Part shown: positions 29,295-37,620 of the stretch, piece after piece | How positions within the stretch are numbered: position 1 is the first letter of the stretch | Layout: the number at the start of each line of letters is the position of its first letter | Source: Pseudoxanthomonas sp. CF125 | GTDB lineage: Bacteria; Pseudomonadota; Gammaproteobacteria; Xanthomonadales; Xanthomonadaceae | Direction of reading: 5' to 3' | Length of the DNA stretch: 64,000 nucleotides | Assembly: GCF_900104085.1 (NCBI RefSeq) | Contig: NZ_FNLD01000001.1 | Coordinates: 785,048 to 849,047 of the forward strand | Notes under the pieces: model-generated | Told to the model about the DNA's origin: nothing | The model's input: the letters and a program-made list of their open reading frames with translations, nothing else | Databases searched by the model: none | Program-made: the position numbers and the translations under genes

Positions 29295-30436
29295 TTCTTC
29301 TTACCGGCTGCTTCAACCTCCACCTTGGCGGTGGCGGTCTTCTTCTTGGCATCGCCAATGACCTCCACCGGCGTGCCGTCGCGCAGCGCGATCTTGCCGG
29401 CGGTTACCACGCCGTCGCCCGGCTTGAGGCCTTCGCGGATTTCCACCCACTCGCCATCCATATAGCCCAATTTGACTGAAACCCGTGCCGCCTTGCCGTT
29501 GCGCACCGCGAACACCGCCGGATCGCCATCGTCGTCCAGCAACGCTACGCGCGGCACCACCAGCGCGTCGGCGCGCTTGTCGTAATCGATCTTGATGCGT
29601 CCGAACATGCCCGGCTGCAGCAGGCCGTCGCCGGCGAAGGTGCAGACCACCCGGAAAGTGCCGCTGCCCGAATCGACCACCGGCGCGATGCGGTCCACGG
29701 TGCCGGTGAAGGTCTGGCCCGGCAGCGCGTCGGCGGCCAGTTCGACCGGCTGGCCCGCCTTAAGCGTGGAGATCTCGCGTTCGGGGACATTGAGCGTGGC
29801 TTCCAGCCGCGAGTTGTCGACAATGCGGAAAATCGGCGTGTTGATCTGCACGAAGTTGCCGGTCTTGATCGAGCGCGAGGCGATCACGCCGGAGATCGGC
29901 GCCACCACCGTGGTGTAAGAAAGCTCCAGCGTGGCCATGGTGTACTGGGCGCGCGCGTTCTCCAGATCGAACTTGATCTGGTCCACGTCGTTGGCGCTGA
30001 TCATCTGCTGGGCGACCAGCTGCTTGGCGCGGCTGTAGTTGTTTTCCAGCTTGTGCATCTGCGCCGAAGCCTGGGCCACGGCCAGACGCGAGCGGTCAGG
30101 ATCCAGCCGCACCAGCGGCTGACCGGCGCGGACTACCTGGCCTTCTTCCACCATCACCGCCAAGGCCACACCTGAGGTCTTGGCCACCACCTGCGATTCT
30201 CCGCGCGGCTCCAGCGCCGCGGTGCCGGTATAGCTTGCTGCGACCGGACGATGGGCCGCCTTGGCGACTTCCACCGGTACCGCATCCGGCCCTTTCGGCG
30301 GATCGCCCGGCTTGGCCTGGGCTTCTCCATCCCCTTTCTTGCAGGCGGCCAGGGCGAACACAAAAACACAGATAAGCGCGGACGCACGGAGCGCACGCAT
30401 CGAGAGACGGCCTGCGATGAAGTCGGGTCGAGACAT
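29291..30436 (-). CDS. Efflux membrane-fusion (adaptor) lipoprotein
   Basis: The periplasmic adaptor of a tripartite pump, 381 residues. It has a lipoprotein signal with lipobox FALAAC, a biotinyl-lipoyl-like half-motif region (GVALAVMVEEGQVVRAGQPL), an alpha-hairpin (about residues 120-170) and beta-barrel domains. A Lys-rich tail follows. An internal ATG at 30400 (MRALRASALI) would give a more typical 20-residue lipoprotein signal and may be the true start. It is the first gene of the three-gene efflux operon; no regulator or TolC gene is adjacent. Confidence 0.9.
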   Translation of the reverse strand: MSRPDFIAGRLSMRALRASALICVFVFALAACKKGDGEAQAKPGDPPKGPDAVPVEVAKAAHRPVAASYTGTAALEPRGESQVVAKTSGVALAVMVEEGQVVRAGQPLVRLDPDRSRLAVAQASAQMHKLENNYSRAKQLVAQQMISANDVDQIKFDLENARAQYTMATLELSYTTVVAPISGVIASRSIKTGNFVQINTPIFRIVDNSRLEATLNVPEREISTLKAGQPVELAADALPGQTFTGTVDRIAPVVDSGSGTFRVVCTFAGDGLLQPGMFGRIKIDYDKRADALVVPRVALLDDDGDPAVFAVRNGKAARVSVKLGYMDGEWVEIREGLKPGDGVVTAGKIALRDGTPVEVIGDAKKKTATAKVEVEAAGKKK

Positions 30437-30701
30437 GGTGGTACCGGGTGGTTGTTAGGTGTTGTACATAGGTATATCACCCAAGTACGGGTACGGCATG
30501 CGCCGAAGGTCATGGTGACTTGCGTCGTGAAGTGTGTTGGCTGCCAAAAAAAAGAAGCCGCGACCGACAGCATGCGCCTGCTCGCACGAACCGGCTAGCA
30601 AGCTACGGATGGCAGGCTTCGGGAGTCGCACGCTATACTTGCCGCAGCCAAGCGCTGCGGTTGGACGTAGCGCGCGCAATGAGAGAGTCCCGGATTACGA
30701 C

Positions 30702-31115
30702 ATGATGCGACCGCTGCCGCTCGCCGCTTGCCTTGCCTTGGCCGCCGCCCTATCGGTGGCCGTTGTTACCGCCCAAACCCCTGCCCCCTCGGCCGCCAAG
30801 CCCGCCGAGGCAGCGCCCGCTCCTGCGGCCGCTGCGCCAGCCCCGGCAACGCCCGCCGTACTGGTCGGCAACGCCCAGGCCGGCCGCACTCTGGCCTATA
30901 CCTGCCAGGGTTGCCACGGCGTTACCGGCTACAAGAACGCCTATCCCAGCTTCCATGTGCCCCGCATCGGCGGCCAGTCGGCCGAGTACCTGACCCAGGC
31001 GCTGACCGAATACAAGAAAGGCAACCGCAAGCACCCGACGATGCAAGCCCAGGCCCAGAGTTTCTCTGACCAGGACATCGCCGATATTTCCGCCTATCTC
31101 TCTTCTGTGAAGTAA
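30702..31115 (+). CDS. Exported c-type cytochrome (class I, c4/c5-like)
   Basis: A 137-residue protein with a signal peptide (residues 1-24) and an Ala/Pro-rich linker (about 25-55). A single haem motif CQGCH is followed by the axial Met in KHPTM. The ATG at 30702 was chosen because the upstream frame lacks conserved sequence. It lies 7 bases before a second cytochrome gene and both end at a strong terminator, so they form a pair of soluble periplasmic electron carriers. Confidence 0.88.
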   Translation: MMRPLPLAACLALAAALSVAVVTAQTPAPSAAKPAEAAPAPAAAAPAPATPAVLVGNAQAGRTLAYTCQGCHGVTGYKNAYPSFHVPRIGGQSAEYLTQALTEYKKGNRKHPTMQAQAQSFSDQDIADISAYLSSVK

Positions 31116-31122
31116 GCCGCCC

Positions 31123-31572
31123 ATGTCGAACGCCGTGCACGCCCCGCGTCTAGCCATCGCCCTGCTCGCCGCCCTCGCCCTGGCCGCCTGCTCCCAGAAC
31201 AACGAAGTCGCCGCCGAAGATCCCGGCCATGCCAGCGGCGAACATGGTTCCAGCTCGTCCGCCGGCCTGCCCGACGGCCACATCGCCGCCGGCGAGAAAC
31301 GCGCGCAGGTGAAGAGCGAAGCGACCAAGCAGAGCTGCATCGATTGCCACGGCGCCGAAGGCAATGCGCCCATCGATCCCACCTATCCCAAGCTCGGCGG
31401 CCAGTACGGCGACTACATCGCCCACGCGCTTCAGGCCTACCGGGCCGGCGACCGTCAGAATCCGCAGATGACGCCGCAAGCAGCAGCGTTGACCGACCAG
31501 GAGATTTCCGACCTGGCCGCCTACTTCGGCTCGCGCCCCTCGAAACTGCGTGACCTGCACGGCGTCGATTGA
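31123..31572 (+). CDS. c-type cytochrome lipoprotein
   Basis: A 149-residue monohaem cytochrome with a lipoprotein signal (lipobox ALAAC, Cys about 23), a His/Ser-rich linker, the haem motif CIDCH (about residue 71) and the probable axial Met in NPQM. It shares the motif layout of the cytochrome immediately upstream, which suggests duplication, but it is membrane-anchored where the first is soluble. Confidence 0.88.
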   Translation: MSNAVHAPRLAIALLAALALAACSQNNEVAAEDPGHASGEHGSSSSAGLPDGHIAAGEKRAQVKSEATKQSCIDCHGAEGNAPIDPTYPKLGGQYGDYIAHALQAYRAGDRQNPQMTPQAAALTDQEISDLAAYFGSRPSKLRDLHGVD

Positions 31573-31603
31573 GCCCACCAGGCAAGCCATTCAAGTCTTC
31601 CGA

Positions 31604-31629
31604 CCCCCAGCCTGCTGGGGGTTTTTTTT
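31604..31629 (+). terminator. Intrinsic terminator after the cytochrome pair
   Basis: CCCCCAG pairs with CTGGGGG around a 4-base loop, followed by eight T residues. Confidence 0.93.
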
Positions 31630-31732
31630 GGCCGTTTGACTCGATTGGCCGGCCCTGCCCAGAAGCGCCACAGCCCGCGCCAGCGACCCTGGAGCAAAAA
31701 ATTCCGTCCTACCCTCTTTACATACTGTGTAT

Positions 31733-31746
31733 CACATTGTAATGTG
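31733..31746. promoter_or_regulatory. Candidate operator of the PadR-type regulator
   Basis: A perfect palindrome CACATT-GT-AATGTG sits in an AT-rich stretch (31715-31760), which also holds TACATACTGTGTA. It lies 23 bases before the padR start, where autorepression would act. Confidence 0.5.
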
Positions 31747-31769
31747 TGTCAAACATTATCAGGTGCCGT

Positions 31770-32117
31770 ATGGTAGAACCCAACTCCAACCCGACCCCAA
31801 AGCTGGAACTTGAGCTCCGTCGTGGCGCGCTAGTGCTGGCGGTGCTGTCCCAGCTGCGCGAAGTCCAGTACGGCTATTCCCTGCGCCAGGCCCTGGCGCT
31901 GCGCGGAATGCCGATCGAGGAAGGCACGCTTTATCCCTTGCTTCGCCGCTTGGAAGGCCAGGGCCTGCTGGCTTCGGAGTGGCGGATCGAAGACGGCCCG
32001 CCGCGCCGCTATTACCGGCTTAACGACGCTGGCGAGGCGCTGCTCGTCGAACTGACCGCCACCTGGAACGCCCTGGTCGGGACCATGGCCGGACTACTTG
32101 AGAGGAGTGACAAATGA
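31770..32117 (+). CDS. PadR-family transcriptional regulator
   Basis: A 115-residue PadR repressor with a winged helix: LELELRRGALVLAVLSQL, YGYSLRQAL, EEGTLYPLLRRLEGQGLL and RRYYRLNDAGEALL are the family landmarks. It has only a short C-terminal helix. The start at 31770 has AGGTG at good spacing. Its stop overlaps the ATG of the HAAS-domain gene, the classic PadR plus membrane-partner pairing. Confidence 0.92.
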   Translation: MVEPNSNPTPKLELELRRGALVLAVLSQLREVQYGYSLRQALALRGMPIEEGTLYPLLRRLEGQGLLASEWRIEDGPPRRYYRLNDAGEALLVELTATWNALVGTMAGLLERSDK

Positions 32118-33025
32118 GCTCGAATGACGTGATCGAAGCCTATGTAGCCGAGGTGATGCGCCACTTGCCCCGCAAGGAGCGCAACGAAATCGGCTTCGAG
32201 CTTCGCGATCTGCTGACCCAGATGCTGGCCGAGAGGACGCAGGACGCGGCCACGGATGATGCGGTCTTGGACATGCTGCGTGACTTCGGCGCGCCCACCG
32301 AAGTGGCGGCGCGCTATCGCCCTCCCGGCGTGGTGGCGATCATTCCCGCCGAACAGACCAAGACCTTCGCGCTGCTGTCGCTGGGAGGCATAGCCCTGCA
32401 ATGGGCACTGACGCTTCCGCGCGTGTTCGATGGACAACCCGTGGTCGCCTGGTGGTTCAGCTGGGGCCTGGGTGCGTTCTGGTGGCCGGGATTCATGGTG
32501 ACGATGGCGTTGATCGGCATGTTCGCTCGCGAGTCGGGGATGTTCAAGCGGACCTGGAACCCCCGCACCGTCGACCCGGAACGGATCAACCGCAACGCCA
32601 TGGCTTTCGGCCTGGCTTGGTATGCCATCGGAGTGGCATTCATGATCTGCCTGCCGTGGACAGCTGCGCTGCTGCCCGAACCCATGCCGCGAATCTTCGC
32701 CTTCGATCCGACGTTCCTGCGTGAGCGCGCGCCACCGGTGATCCTGCTGTGGCTAGGCGGCTTCGCCACCATGTTCGTAGCCATGCTGAAGGGCCGCTGG
32801 TCGAAACTGACGCGGCGTTTGTCCACTGCTTTCGCCCTGGGGTTCGTGGTGCTGCTCCTGTGGTGGATGACGGCGGGAAATATTTTCCTGTCTCCGGCGA
32901 CCGACGAAGGCGCCAAGGCCGGTTTGGGATTGGTCGTAGTCATCATCGTGGCGTCCCTGGCCTACGAGCTTTACCGTCGGCGACCACGGATCCACGCGCC
33001 GAAGGTCAAAGCGTCCGGAACCTAG
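32114..33025 (+). CDS. HAAS/DUF1700-type membrane protein paired with PadR
   Basis: A 303-residue protein. The N-terminal HAAS-like helical domain (about residues 1-70) contains YVAEVMRHLPRKERNEI and DMLRDFGAPTEVAARY, and five to six membrane helices follow. HAAS proteins are regularly coded beside PadR regulators and may signal membrane state to them. Translation is coupled to padR (ATGA overlap). The specific function is unknown. Confidence 0.85.
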   Translation: MSSNDVIEAYVAEVMRHLPRKERNEIGFELRDLLTQMLAERTQDAATDDAVLDMLRDFGAPTEVAARYRPPGVVAIIPAEQTKTFALLSLGGIALQWALTLPRVFDGQPVVAWWFSWGLGAFWWPGFMVTMALIGMFARESGMFKRTWNPRTVDPERINRNAMAFGLAWYAIGVAFMICLPWTAALLPEPMPRIFAFDPTFLRERAPPVILLWLGGFATMFVAMLKGRWSKLTRRLSTAFALGFVVLLLWWMTAGNIFLSPATDEGAKAGLGLVVVIIVASLAYELYRRRPRIHAPKVKASGT

Positions 33026-33045
33026 TCCAGGCTCAGGCAAGCTGC

Positions 33046-33067
33046 GCGGCCCGGCAATGCCGGCCGC
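33046..33067. other. GC-rich hairpin at a convergent junction
   Basis: GCGGCCCGGCA and TGCCGGCCGC form a stem with one bulged base between two convergent genes. There is no T tract in either direction, so termination would be factor-assisted if it occurs here. Confidence 0.45.
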
Positions 33068-33077
33068 AGTGGGCCGA

Positions 33078-34655
33078 TCAACTATCGGTAGGGATCGGAT
33101 TGCGCTTGACCGGAATATCCGGCGGCGGCCGTGCCACGGCCGGCTGCTCGTTGAGATTGGGATCGAACAAACCGCAGGCTCCACCGGCCTGCAGGATCGA
33201 CACCACGCATCTCACCCGTTTGTTGGTGCCCGGGATCTTCATTTCCACTTCGCGGATATTGCGGCGCACCCATTCGCCCAGCAGCGATTCGTTGGTCGGA
33301 CGCCAGTACTTGTCGAACATGCCGGGCTCGTAAGGGAACTCGGGGCGCTCTAGCCATTTGTTGGCGCGATCGGCGTCGGCGCGCTGCTGCTGTTTGGAAC
33401 CGGGCGCACCGGGACGCGCCGTGTCGCCGGTGGCGTTGGAAGGCACGCGCACGCTGCCATCGGCATTGAACAGACCAGGACCATCGCCTGCACGGCCGCC
33501 GGTCGTCGAGCCGGGCGTATTGCGGGTGGAGTCGCCCCAGTCGTCCCCGCGGGTGGGCGTGGCGAGACCGCCGGGACGGTTGGCGGCGGCGGAAGAACCG
33601 GCGGCGGTCGAGTTCGGTTGCGTGCCCTGCTGTGCGCTGGGGGCGCGCGCGGAATCGCCGGTGGTGGAAGGGCTGGTCGTATTGGCCGTACTGCTGGAAG
33701 AGGCCGTACCGCGATTGGGTGCCGCTATCTCGACCTGACGCACACTCTGCGCTGGCGCGCGCAACTCGGGCGCAGCGATTGCACGCGAAGGAACCTGTGC
33801 GCTGCGAATCTGCGGCAACGGCGCCGCGATCTCACGCTGCCGGACTTCCTGGGTGGGCTGGGCGATCTGCGGGGTCGCGATCTCCCGTTGCGGCAGTTCG
33901 CGCTGCGCTGGGGGCGTTTCCACTACCGTGACCTCACGGGTCGGCACGCCCAGTTCGCGCGGCTTGAGCTGCGGCGGCGCGATTTCCACAGAACGCGGAG
34001 TAGCGGGCGGCAACACGAACGTCGTGGTGGGCGCAGGCGTTTCGGTAACCTGCACGTTCTGCTGCGCCACCGGCGGAGCGGGCGCGGGAACTTCCTGTTG
34101 CGGCACCGCCGAAGCCTGCGCGGTTTCTGCAGGCGCGCTCGAAGACGGAGCCGCCGCCGACTGCGCGGCGGCAGCGGCGGCGGATTCTGATTGCGCTGCA
34201 GGCGGTCCACCGCCTTCTTCTTCGGGAGTTCCCTGGCCCATGAACTCGACCTGCACGCGGCTCTCATCTTCGGCCGCCGGTGGAGGCGGCAATTTGATCA
34301 TCGCCAGCAGCATCAGCAACAGCACGAACAGCAGATGCATGAAGAAACTGATGCCGCCGGCGAACCAGCGCAGTCTGCGGTCCTCGCGCAGCGGCGGGCC
34401 CCAGTCCTGGTAGAACATCGAGCGGAAAGCCTGCCAGCGGTTCAACGCCAACGGACGGCGCGGAGTTTCGGGCACGGGCCGTTCGGCGAATAGCCGGACG
34501 ATGGCCTCGGCGCTGTCGTGACGGATCACGCCCAGCTTTTCCCTCAACGCGCGCAGCCACAGGCCCCAGCCGTAGGGCATGCCGGTGTGGCGTTCCAGGA
34601 TGGGCGCTGGCTTGCCCGCCTGCAGCGCTGCGATGATTTCGGCGGCTCTCGTCAC
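33078..34655 (-). CDS. Transmembrane repetitive protein (xanthomonad-type), function unknown
   Basis: A 525-residue protein. A cytoplasmic N-terminal domain (1-97) is followed by one membrane helix (about 98-120) and a long Pro/Ala/Gln/Ser-rich stretch (about 121-440). Within that, a loose repeat centred on V/R-E-I-A-x-P recurs (REIATP, REIAAP, AIAAPEL, VEIAAP). The C-terminal domain (about 440-525) contains CVVSILQAGGACGLFDP. The layout recalls TonB or periplasm-spanning proteins, but there is no TonB domain. It lies 13 bases after nfuA and is probably cotranscribed. Similar proteins are annotated in xanthomonads only as 'transmembrane repetitive protein'. Confidence 0.8.
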   Translation of the reverse strand: MTRAAEIIAALQAGKPAPILERHTGMPYGWGLWLRALREKLGVIRHDSAEAIVRLFAERPVPETPRRPLALNRWQAFRSMFYQDWGPPLREDRRLRWFAGGISFFMHLLFVLLLMLLAMIKLPPPPAAEDESRVQVEFMGQGTPEEEGGGPPAAQSESAAAAAAQSAAAPSSSAPAETAQASAVPQQEVPAPAPPVAQQNVQVTETPAPTTTFVLPPATPRSVEIAPPQLKPRELGVPTREVTVVETPPAQRELPQREIATPQIAQPTQEVRQREIAAPLPQIRSAQVPSRAIAAPELRAPAQSVRQVEIAAPNRGTASSSSTANTTSPSTTGDSARAPSAQQGTQPNSTAAGSSAAANRPGGLATPTRGDDWGDSTRNTPGSTTGGRAGDGPGLFNADGSVRVPSNATGDTARPGAPGSKQQQRADADRANKWLERPEFPYEPGMFDKYWRPTNESLLGEWVRRNIREVEMKIPGTNKRVRCVVSILQAGGACGLFDPNLNEQPAVARPPPDIPVKRNPIPTDS

Positions 34656-34668
34656 CGGAAAGCGGGAA

Positions 34669-35265
34669 TCAGGCCGCGTTGTCGCGCGGGATGTACGGTG
34701 CGTCGCCGGTATCGTGATCGGTGACGTCGCGCACCGCGGTGATGCCGGGAACGCGCGCCATCAGGGTCTTCTCGATACCCTGCTTCAGGGTCACGTCCGC
34801 CATGCCGCAGCCGTTGCAGCCGCCGCCGAAACGTAGCAGCACCACGCCGTCCGCGCTTACCTGCTCCACCGCCACCCTGCCCTTGTGCTGGGCCAGTTGC
34901 GGGTTGATTTCGTTCTCCACCACCCACCGCACGCGTTCCACCAGCGAGGCGGATTCGGCTGGCGCCTGTCCCTTGATCTTCGGCGCCTTGATGGTGAGCT
35001 GGCTGCCGGCGCCTTGGGTCACGTAGTCGATCTCGGCGCCATCCAGCCAGGCGACGCTTTGCGCATCGATATAGACGGTGAAGCCTTCGCAATCGACCGC
35101 CCATTCGTCGCCCACCAGATCGCGCGGTTCGGCGAACTCCAGGCGCGCGTCGGCGCGCGCGGTGCCCGGATCGACCGCGCTCAGCCGTACGCCCAGGCCG
35201 GGCAGCGCTTCGCGTTCGATCAGTTTGCGGAAATGGGTCTGGGCGGTGTCGGAGATATGGATCAT
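34669..35265 (-). CDS. nfuA: Fe-S biogenesis protein NfuA
   Basis: A carrier that delivers 4Fe-4S clusters to target enzymes. It has 198 residues: an N-terminal degenerate A-type domain (1-95) lacking its cysteines, and a C-terminal Nfu domain with the cluster-binding CxxC in [14 protein letters not shown]. It is followed by the repetitive membrane protein gene. Confidence 0.95.
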   Translation of the reverse strand: MIHISDTAQTHFRKLIEREALPGLGVRLSAVDPGTARADARLEFAEPRDLVGDEWAVDCEGFTVYIDAQSVAWLDGAEIDYVTQGAGSQLTIKAPKIKGQAPAESASLVERVRWVVENEINPQLAQHKGRVAVEQVSADGVVLLRFGGGCNGCGMADVTLKQGIEKTLMARVPGITAVRDVTDHDTGDAPYIPRDNAA

Positions 35266-35358
35266 GCGGCTATTCTAGCCACCCTATTGTTAGACGCTCA
35301 TTCGAGCACATAACGGCATGGATGTTACGTTCAGCCAGTCCACGCCGAGGAAGCCCCC

Positions 35359-35700
35359 ATGTCCGACCTGATCCCCCTGGCCCAAGCGCATTGCCTGCCG
35401 CTCAAGGGCAGCGAACACAAACTCACCCAGGCCCGCGTGGCTGAACTGATCCTTGAGGTCCCGGGTTGGGATCTGGTCGAGGAAGGCCGCGCGTTGTGCA
35501 GGATTTTCCATTTCGACAACTACTACCAGACCATGGCCTTCGTGAACGCGCTGGCCTATGTCGCCCATACCGAGGACCACCACCCCGATCTTGGGGTTCA
35601 CTACAACCGCGCCGTCGTGCGCTACTCCACGCACGACGTGGGCGGTCTCAGCGAGAACGATTTTATCTGCGCGGCCAAGGCCGACCTGCTTGCCAATTGA
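35359..35700 (+). CDS. phhB: 4a-hydroxytetrahydrobiopterin dehydratase (pterin carbinolamine dehydratase)
   Basis: Regenerates the pterin cofactor of phenylalanine hydroxylase. It has 113 residues with the family signature [18 protein letters not shown] and [19 protein letters not shown] precedes the ATG. No phhA is in the window. It is divergent from nfuA. Confidence 0.93.
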   Translation: MSDLIPLAQAHCLPLKGSEHKLTQARVAELILEVPGWDLVEEGRALCRIFHFDNYYQTMAFVNALAYVAHTEDHHPDLGVHYNRAVVRYSTHDVGGLSENDFICAAKADLLAN

Positions 35701-35747
35701 ATCCGGGCCAGCGCGCCGACTCCACTCCCACTCCGGAAACTGCCGAT

Positions 35748-36176
35748 ATGGACACCAACCCGATTCACCGCGTTTTTCCACGCGCGGCCTGCACCTTCCT
35801 GGCGCTTTCCTTTTCCCTGATTGCCGGCTGCGGCGATGACGCTCCGGTCGTGGCGGCGATTCCCTCCACCCCGCTGACCGCGGTGCAGACACCCAAGCCC
35901 GACTACCCCATCGAACTGGCCTGCGCCAACATCGGCGGCACCGCGGTGTTCAATGTGGTGGTCGGCGTCGAAGGCAAGCCGGTGGAAGTGAAACTGCTCG
36001 CCAGCAGCGGCCAGCCCAAACTGGACGCCTCGGCCAAGTCAGCCGTGCACACCTGGATCTTCGAAGCGGCCACCCGCAACGGCAAACCGGTCGTGCAGGG
36101 CCTGCAGGTGCCAGTGCGGTTCACGCCTCCGGCCGAACGGCCGAGCCAGTGCTTCGCGCTCGACGCGAAATCCTGA
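35748..36176 (+). CDS. TonB C-terminal-domain lipoprotein
   Basis: A 142-residue protein with a lipoprotein signal (lipobox LIAGC) and a TonB_C-like domain (about residues 50-130; PDYPIELACANIGGTAVFNV, then VHTWIFEAATRNGKPVVQGL). It has no membrane-spanning TonB anchor, so it cannot energise transport as TonB does. Such stand-alone TonB-C lipoproteins are common in this family and of unknown role. A GTAG REP begins two bases after the stop. Confidence 0.78.
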   Translation: MDTNPIHRVFPRAACTFLALSFSLIAGCGDDAPVVAAIPSTPLTAVQTPKPDYPIELACANIGGTAVFNVVVGVEGKPVEVKLLASSGQPKLDASAKSAVHTWIFEAATRNGKPVVQGLQVPVRFTPPAERPSQCFALDAKS

Positions 36177-36177
36177 C

Positions 36178-36215
36178 GTAGGTCGGGGCCACGTCCCCGA
36201 CGCACAGGAACCTAC
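36178..36215. repeat. GTAG-type REP (family A), partial pair
   Basis: GTAGGTCGGGGCCACGTCCC with its hairpin continues to CGACGC and is followed by a short inverted remnant ending CCTAC. It lies directly after the stop codon of the upstream gene. Confidence 0.75.
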
Positions 36216-36218
36216 AGA

Positions 36219-37199
36219 TCAGGCAAGACGATCCAGCGCCGCGGCCAGATCGTCCGCAAGCGGCGCATTCAGCACATAAGGCGCCCTCCCGCCATCGAGC
36301 GCGAACTCCAACGACGCCGCATGCAGGAACAGACGCTTCAGCCCCACCTGTTCGCGCAACCGCTTGTTGACCGCCTCATCGCCGTACTTGTCGTCGCCTG
36401 CCACCGGGTGGCCGATGTGCTGGGCATGCACGCGGATCTGGTGGGTGCGTCCGGTTTCGATCCTGACTTCGCAGTACGAGTGTCCGCTGCGCCGCTCCAG
36501 CACCTTGAAGTGACTTACCGACTCCTTGCCGATCGCATTAACTTGCACATGGCGCTCTCCGCCCTGGCGCAGGCCGACATGCAACGGCGCATCCACGCTC
36601 ATGGTTCCATCGGGCATGCGCCCGATCAGCAGGGTCAGATAGCGCTTGTTGATGCCGGTGCCGCCCTCCTCGCGCATGAGCGCCTGCAACTCGGTCAAGG
36701 CGGAACGCTTCTTGGCCACGATCAGCAGGCCGGAGGTATCCCGGTCCAGCCGGTGCACCAGTTCCAGATTCATGTTGGGCCGCAGCGCCCGCAAGGTTTC
36801 GATGGCGCCATGACTGATGCCGCTGCCGCCATGGCTGGCCACGCCAGTGGGCTTGTTCAGCACCAGCAGACGCGCGTCCTCGAACACGATCGCCGCTTCC
36901 AGCCGTTGCAGGAACCCGCTCGGCGGCGGGGCTTTGTCTTCCGGATCGCTGAGACTGACGGGTGGAATACGAACCTCGTCGCCGGACAGCAGCTTGCGGT
37001 CCGCCTTGGCCCGCCCGCCGTTGATCCGGACCTGCCCGCTGCGCACCAGCTTGTAGACCAGGCTGCGCGGGGCGCCCTTCAGCTGGCCCAGCAGGAAGTT
37101 GTCCAGGCGCTGCCCGTCGCGGTCTTCAGGCACCTTGATGGTGCGAACGGCGGTCTTGGTGGCCCCTTCGGGCTTGCTTGCGGGGGGCTGATCGGTCAT
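36219..37199 (-). CDS. rluC: 23S rRNA pseudouridine(955/2504/2580) synthase RluC
   Basis: Isomerises uridines in 23S rRNA. It has 326 residues with an N-terminal S4 RNA-binding domain (about 30-90) and a RluA-type catalytic domain with the active Asp in HRLDRDTSGLL. ATG 37199 was chosen over a GTG seven codons upstream. It is divergent from rne, the arrangement seen in many gammaproteobacteria. Confidence 0.94.
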   Translation of the reverse strand: MTDQPPASKPEGATKTAVRTIKVPEDRDGQRLDNFLLGQLKGAPRSLVYKLVRSGQVRINGGRAKADRKLLSGDEVRIPPVSLSDPEDKAPPPSGFLQRLEAAIVFEDARLLVLNKPTGVASHGGSGISHGAIETLRALRPNMNLELVHRLDRDTSGLLIVAKKRSALTELQALMREEGGTGINKRYLTLLIGRMPDGTMSVDAPLHVGLRQGGERHVQVNAIGKESVSHFKVLERRSGHSYCEVRIETGRTHQIRVHAQHIGHPVAGDDKYGDEAVNKRLREQVGLKRLFLHAASLEFALDGGRAPYVLNAPLADDLAAALDRLA

Positions 37200-37620
37200 C
37201 CGTCTTTTATTCTGATACACTCGGGGGGCGAGATAAGGGTTTGATTTCGCTGGAAGTTAACCAGCATCTTCACGATGCTGCGGGCCAGAAGCCCAGCTTC
37301 CCGCGATTCCGGCAAAGTGCGTAGCCACCGCCCTCGGGGCTGTGAATGTTACCGCGGCTGGTCGGCGAATCCGGATATCGCCCGATGCGTCAGACGTCGG
37401 TAGCTGAACATGCCCCGTGAGGCGCAAGGGTTATTCCCGGGCAGCCTCCGGTCCGAAACATATTTGTTAAATGAACCAAAGCGCTCCCGCGGCCTGCCGT
37501 GGTGTTGCAGCGCTGGAAACCAACCCTGCCCCGTTCGCGCCTGCGCGAGGGGTGGCGAGCAGTATCCAGAATGCGAAACCCACGGTGTTCCGCGCGGTAG
37601 CAGCGCGCGAGGAACGCACA
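37200..37620 (+). promoter_or_regulatory. Long rne leader / rluC-rne intergenic region
   Basis: This 421-base region holds no convincing gene. It contains a perfect 7-bp stem-loop (CAGCATC at 37262-37268 with GATGCTG at 37274-37280) and other GC-rich stems. In Escherichia coli the rne 5' leader is about 360 bases and lets RNase E control its own mRNA decay; the size and place here suggest the same. An AT-rich patch (37459-37472) precedes the upstream in-frame ATG at 37471. Confidence 0.6.

Noticed and set aside
37471-37620. N-terminal extension of RNase E from an upstream in-frame ATG
   Set aside because: The 50 extra residues are unlike any RNase [11 protein letters not shown] at 37621 is the family start.
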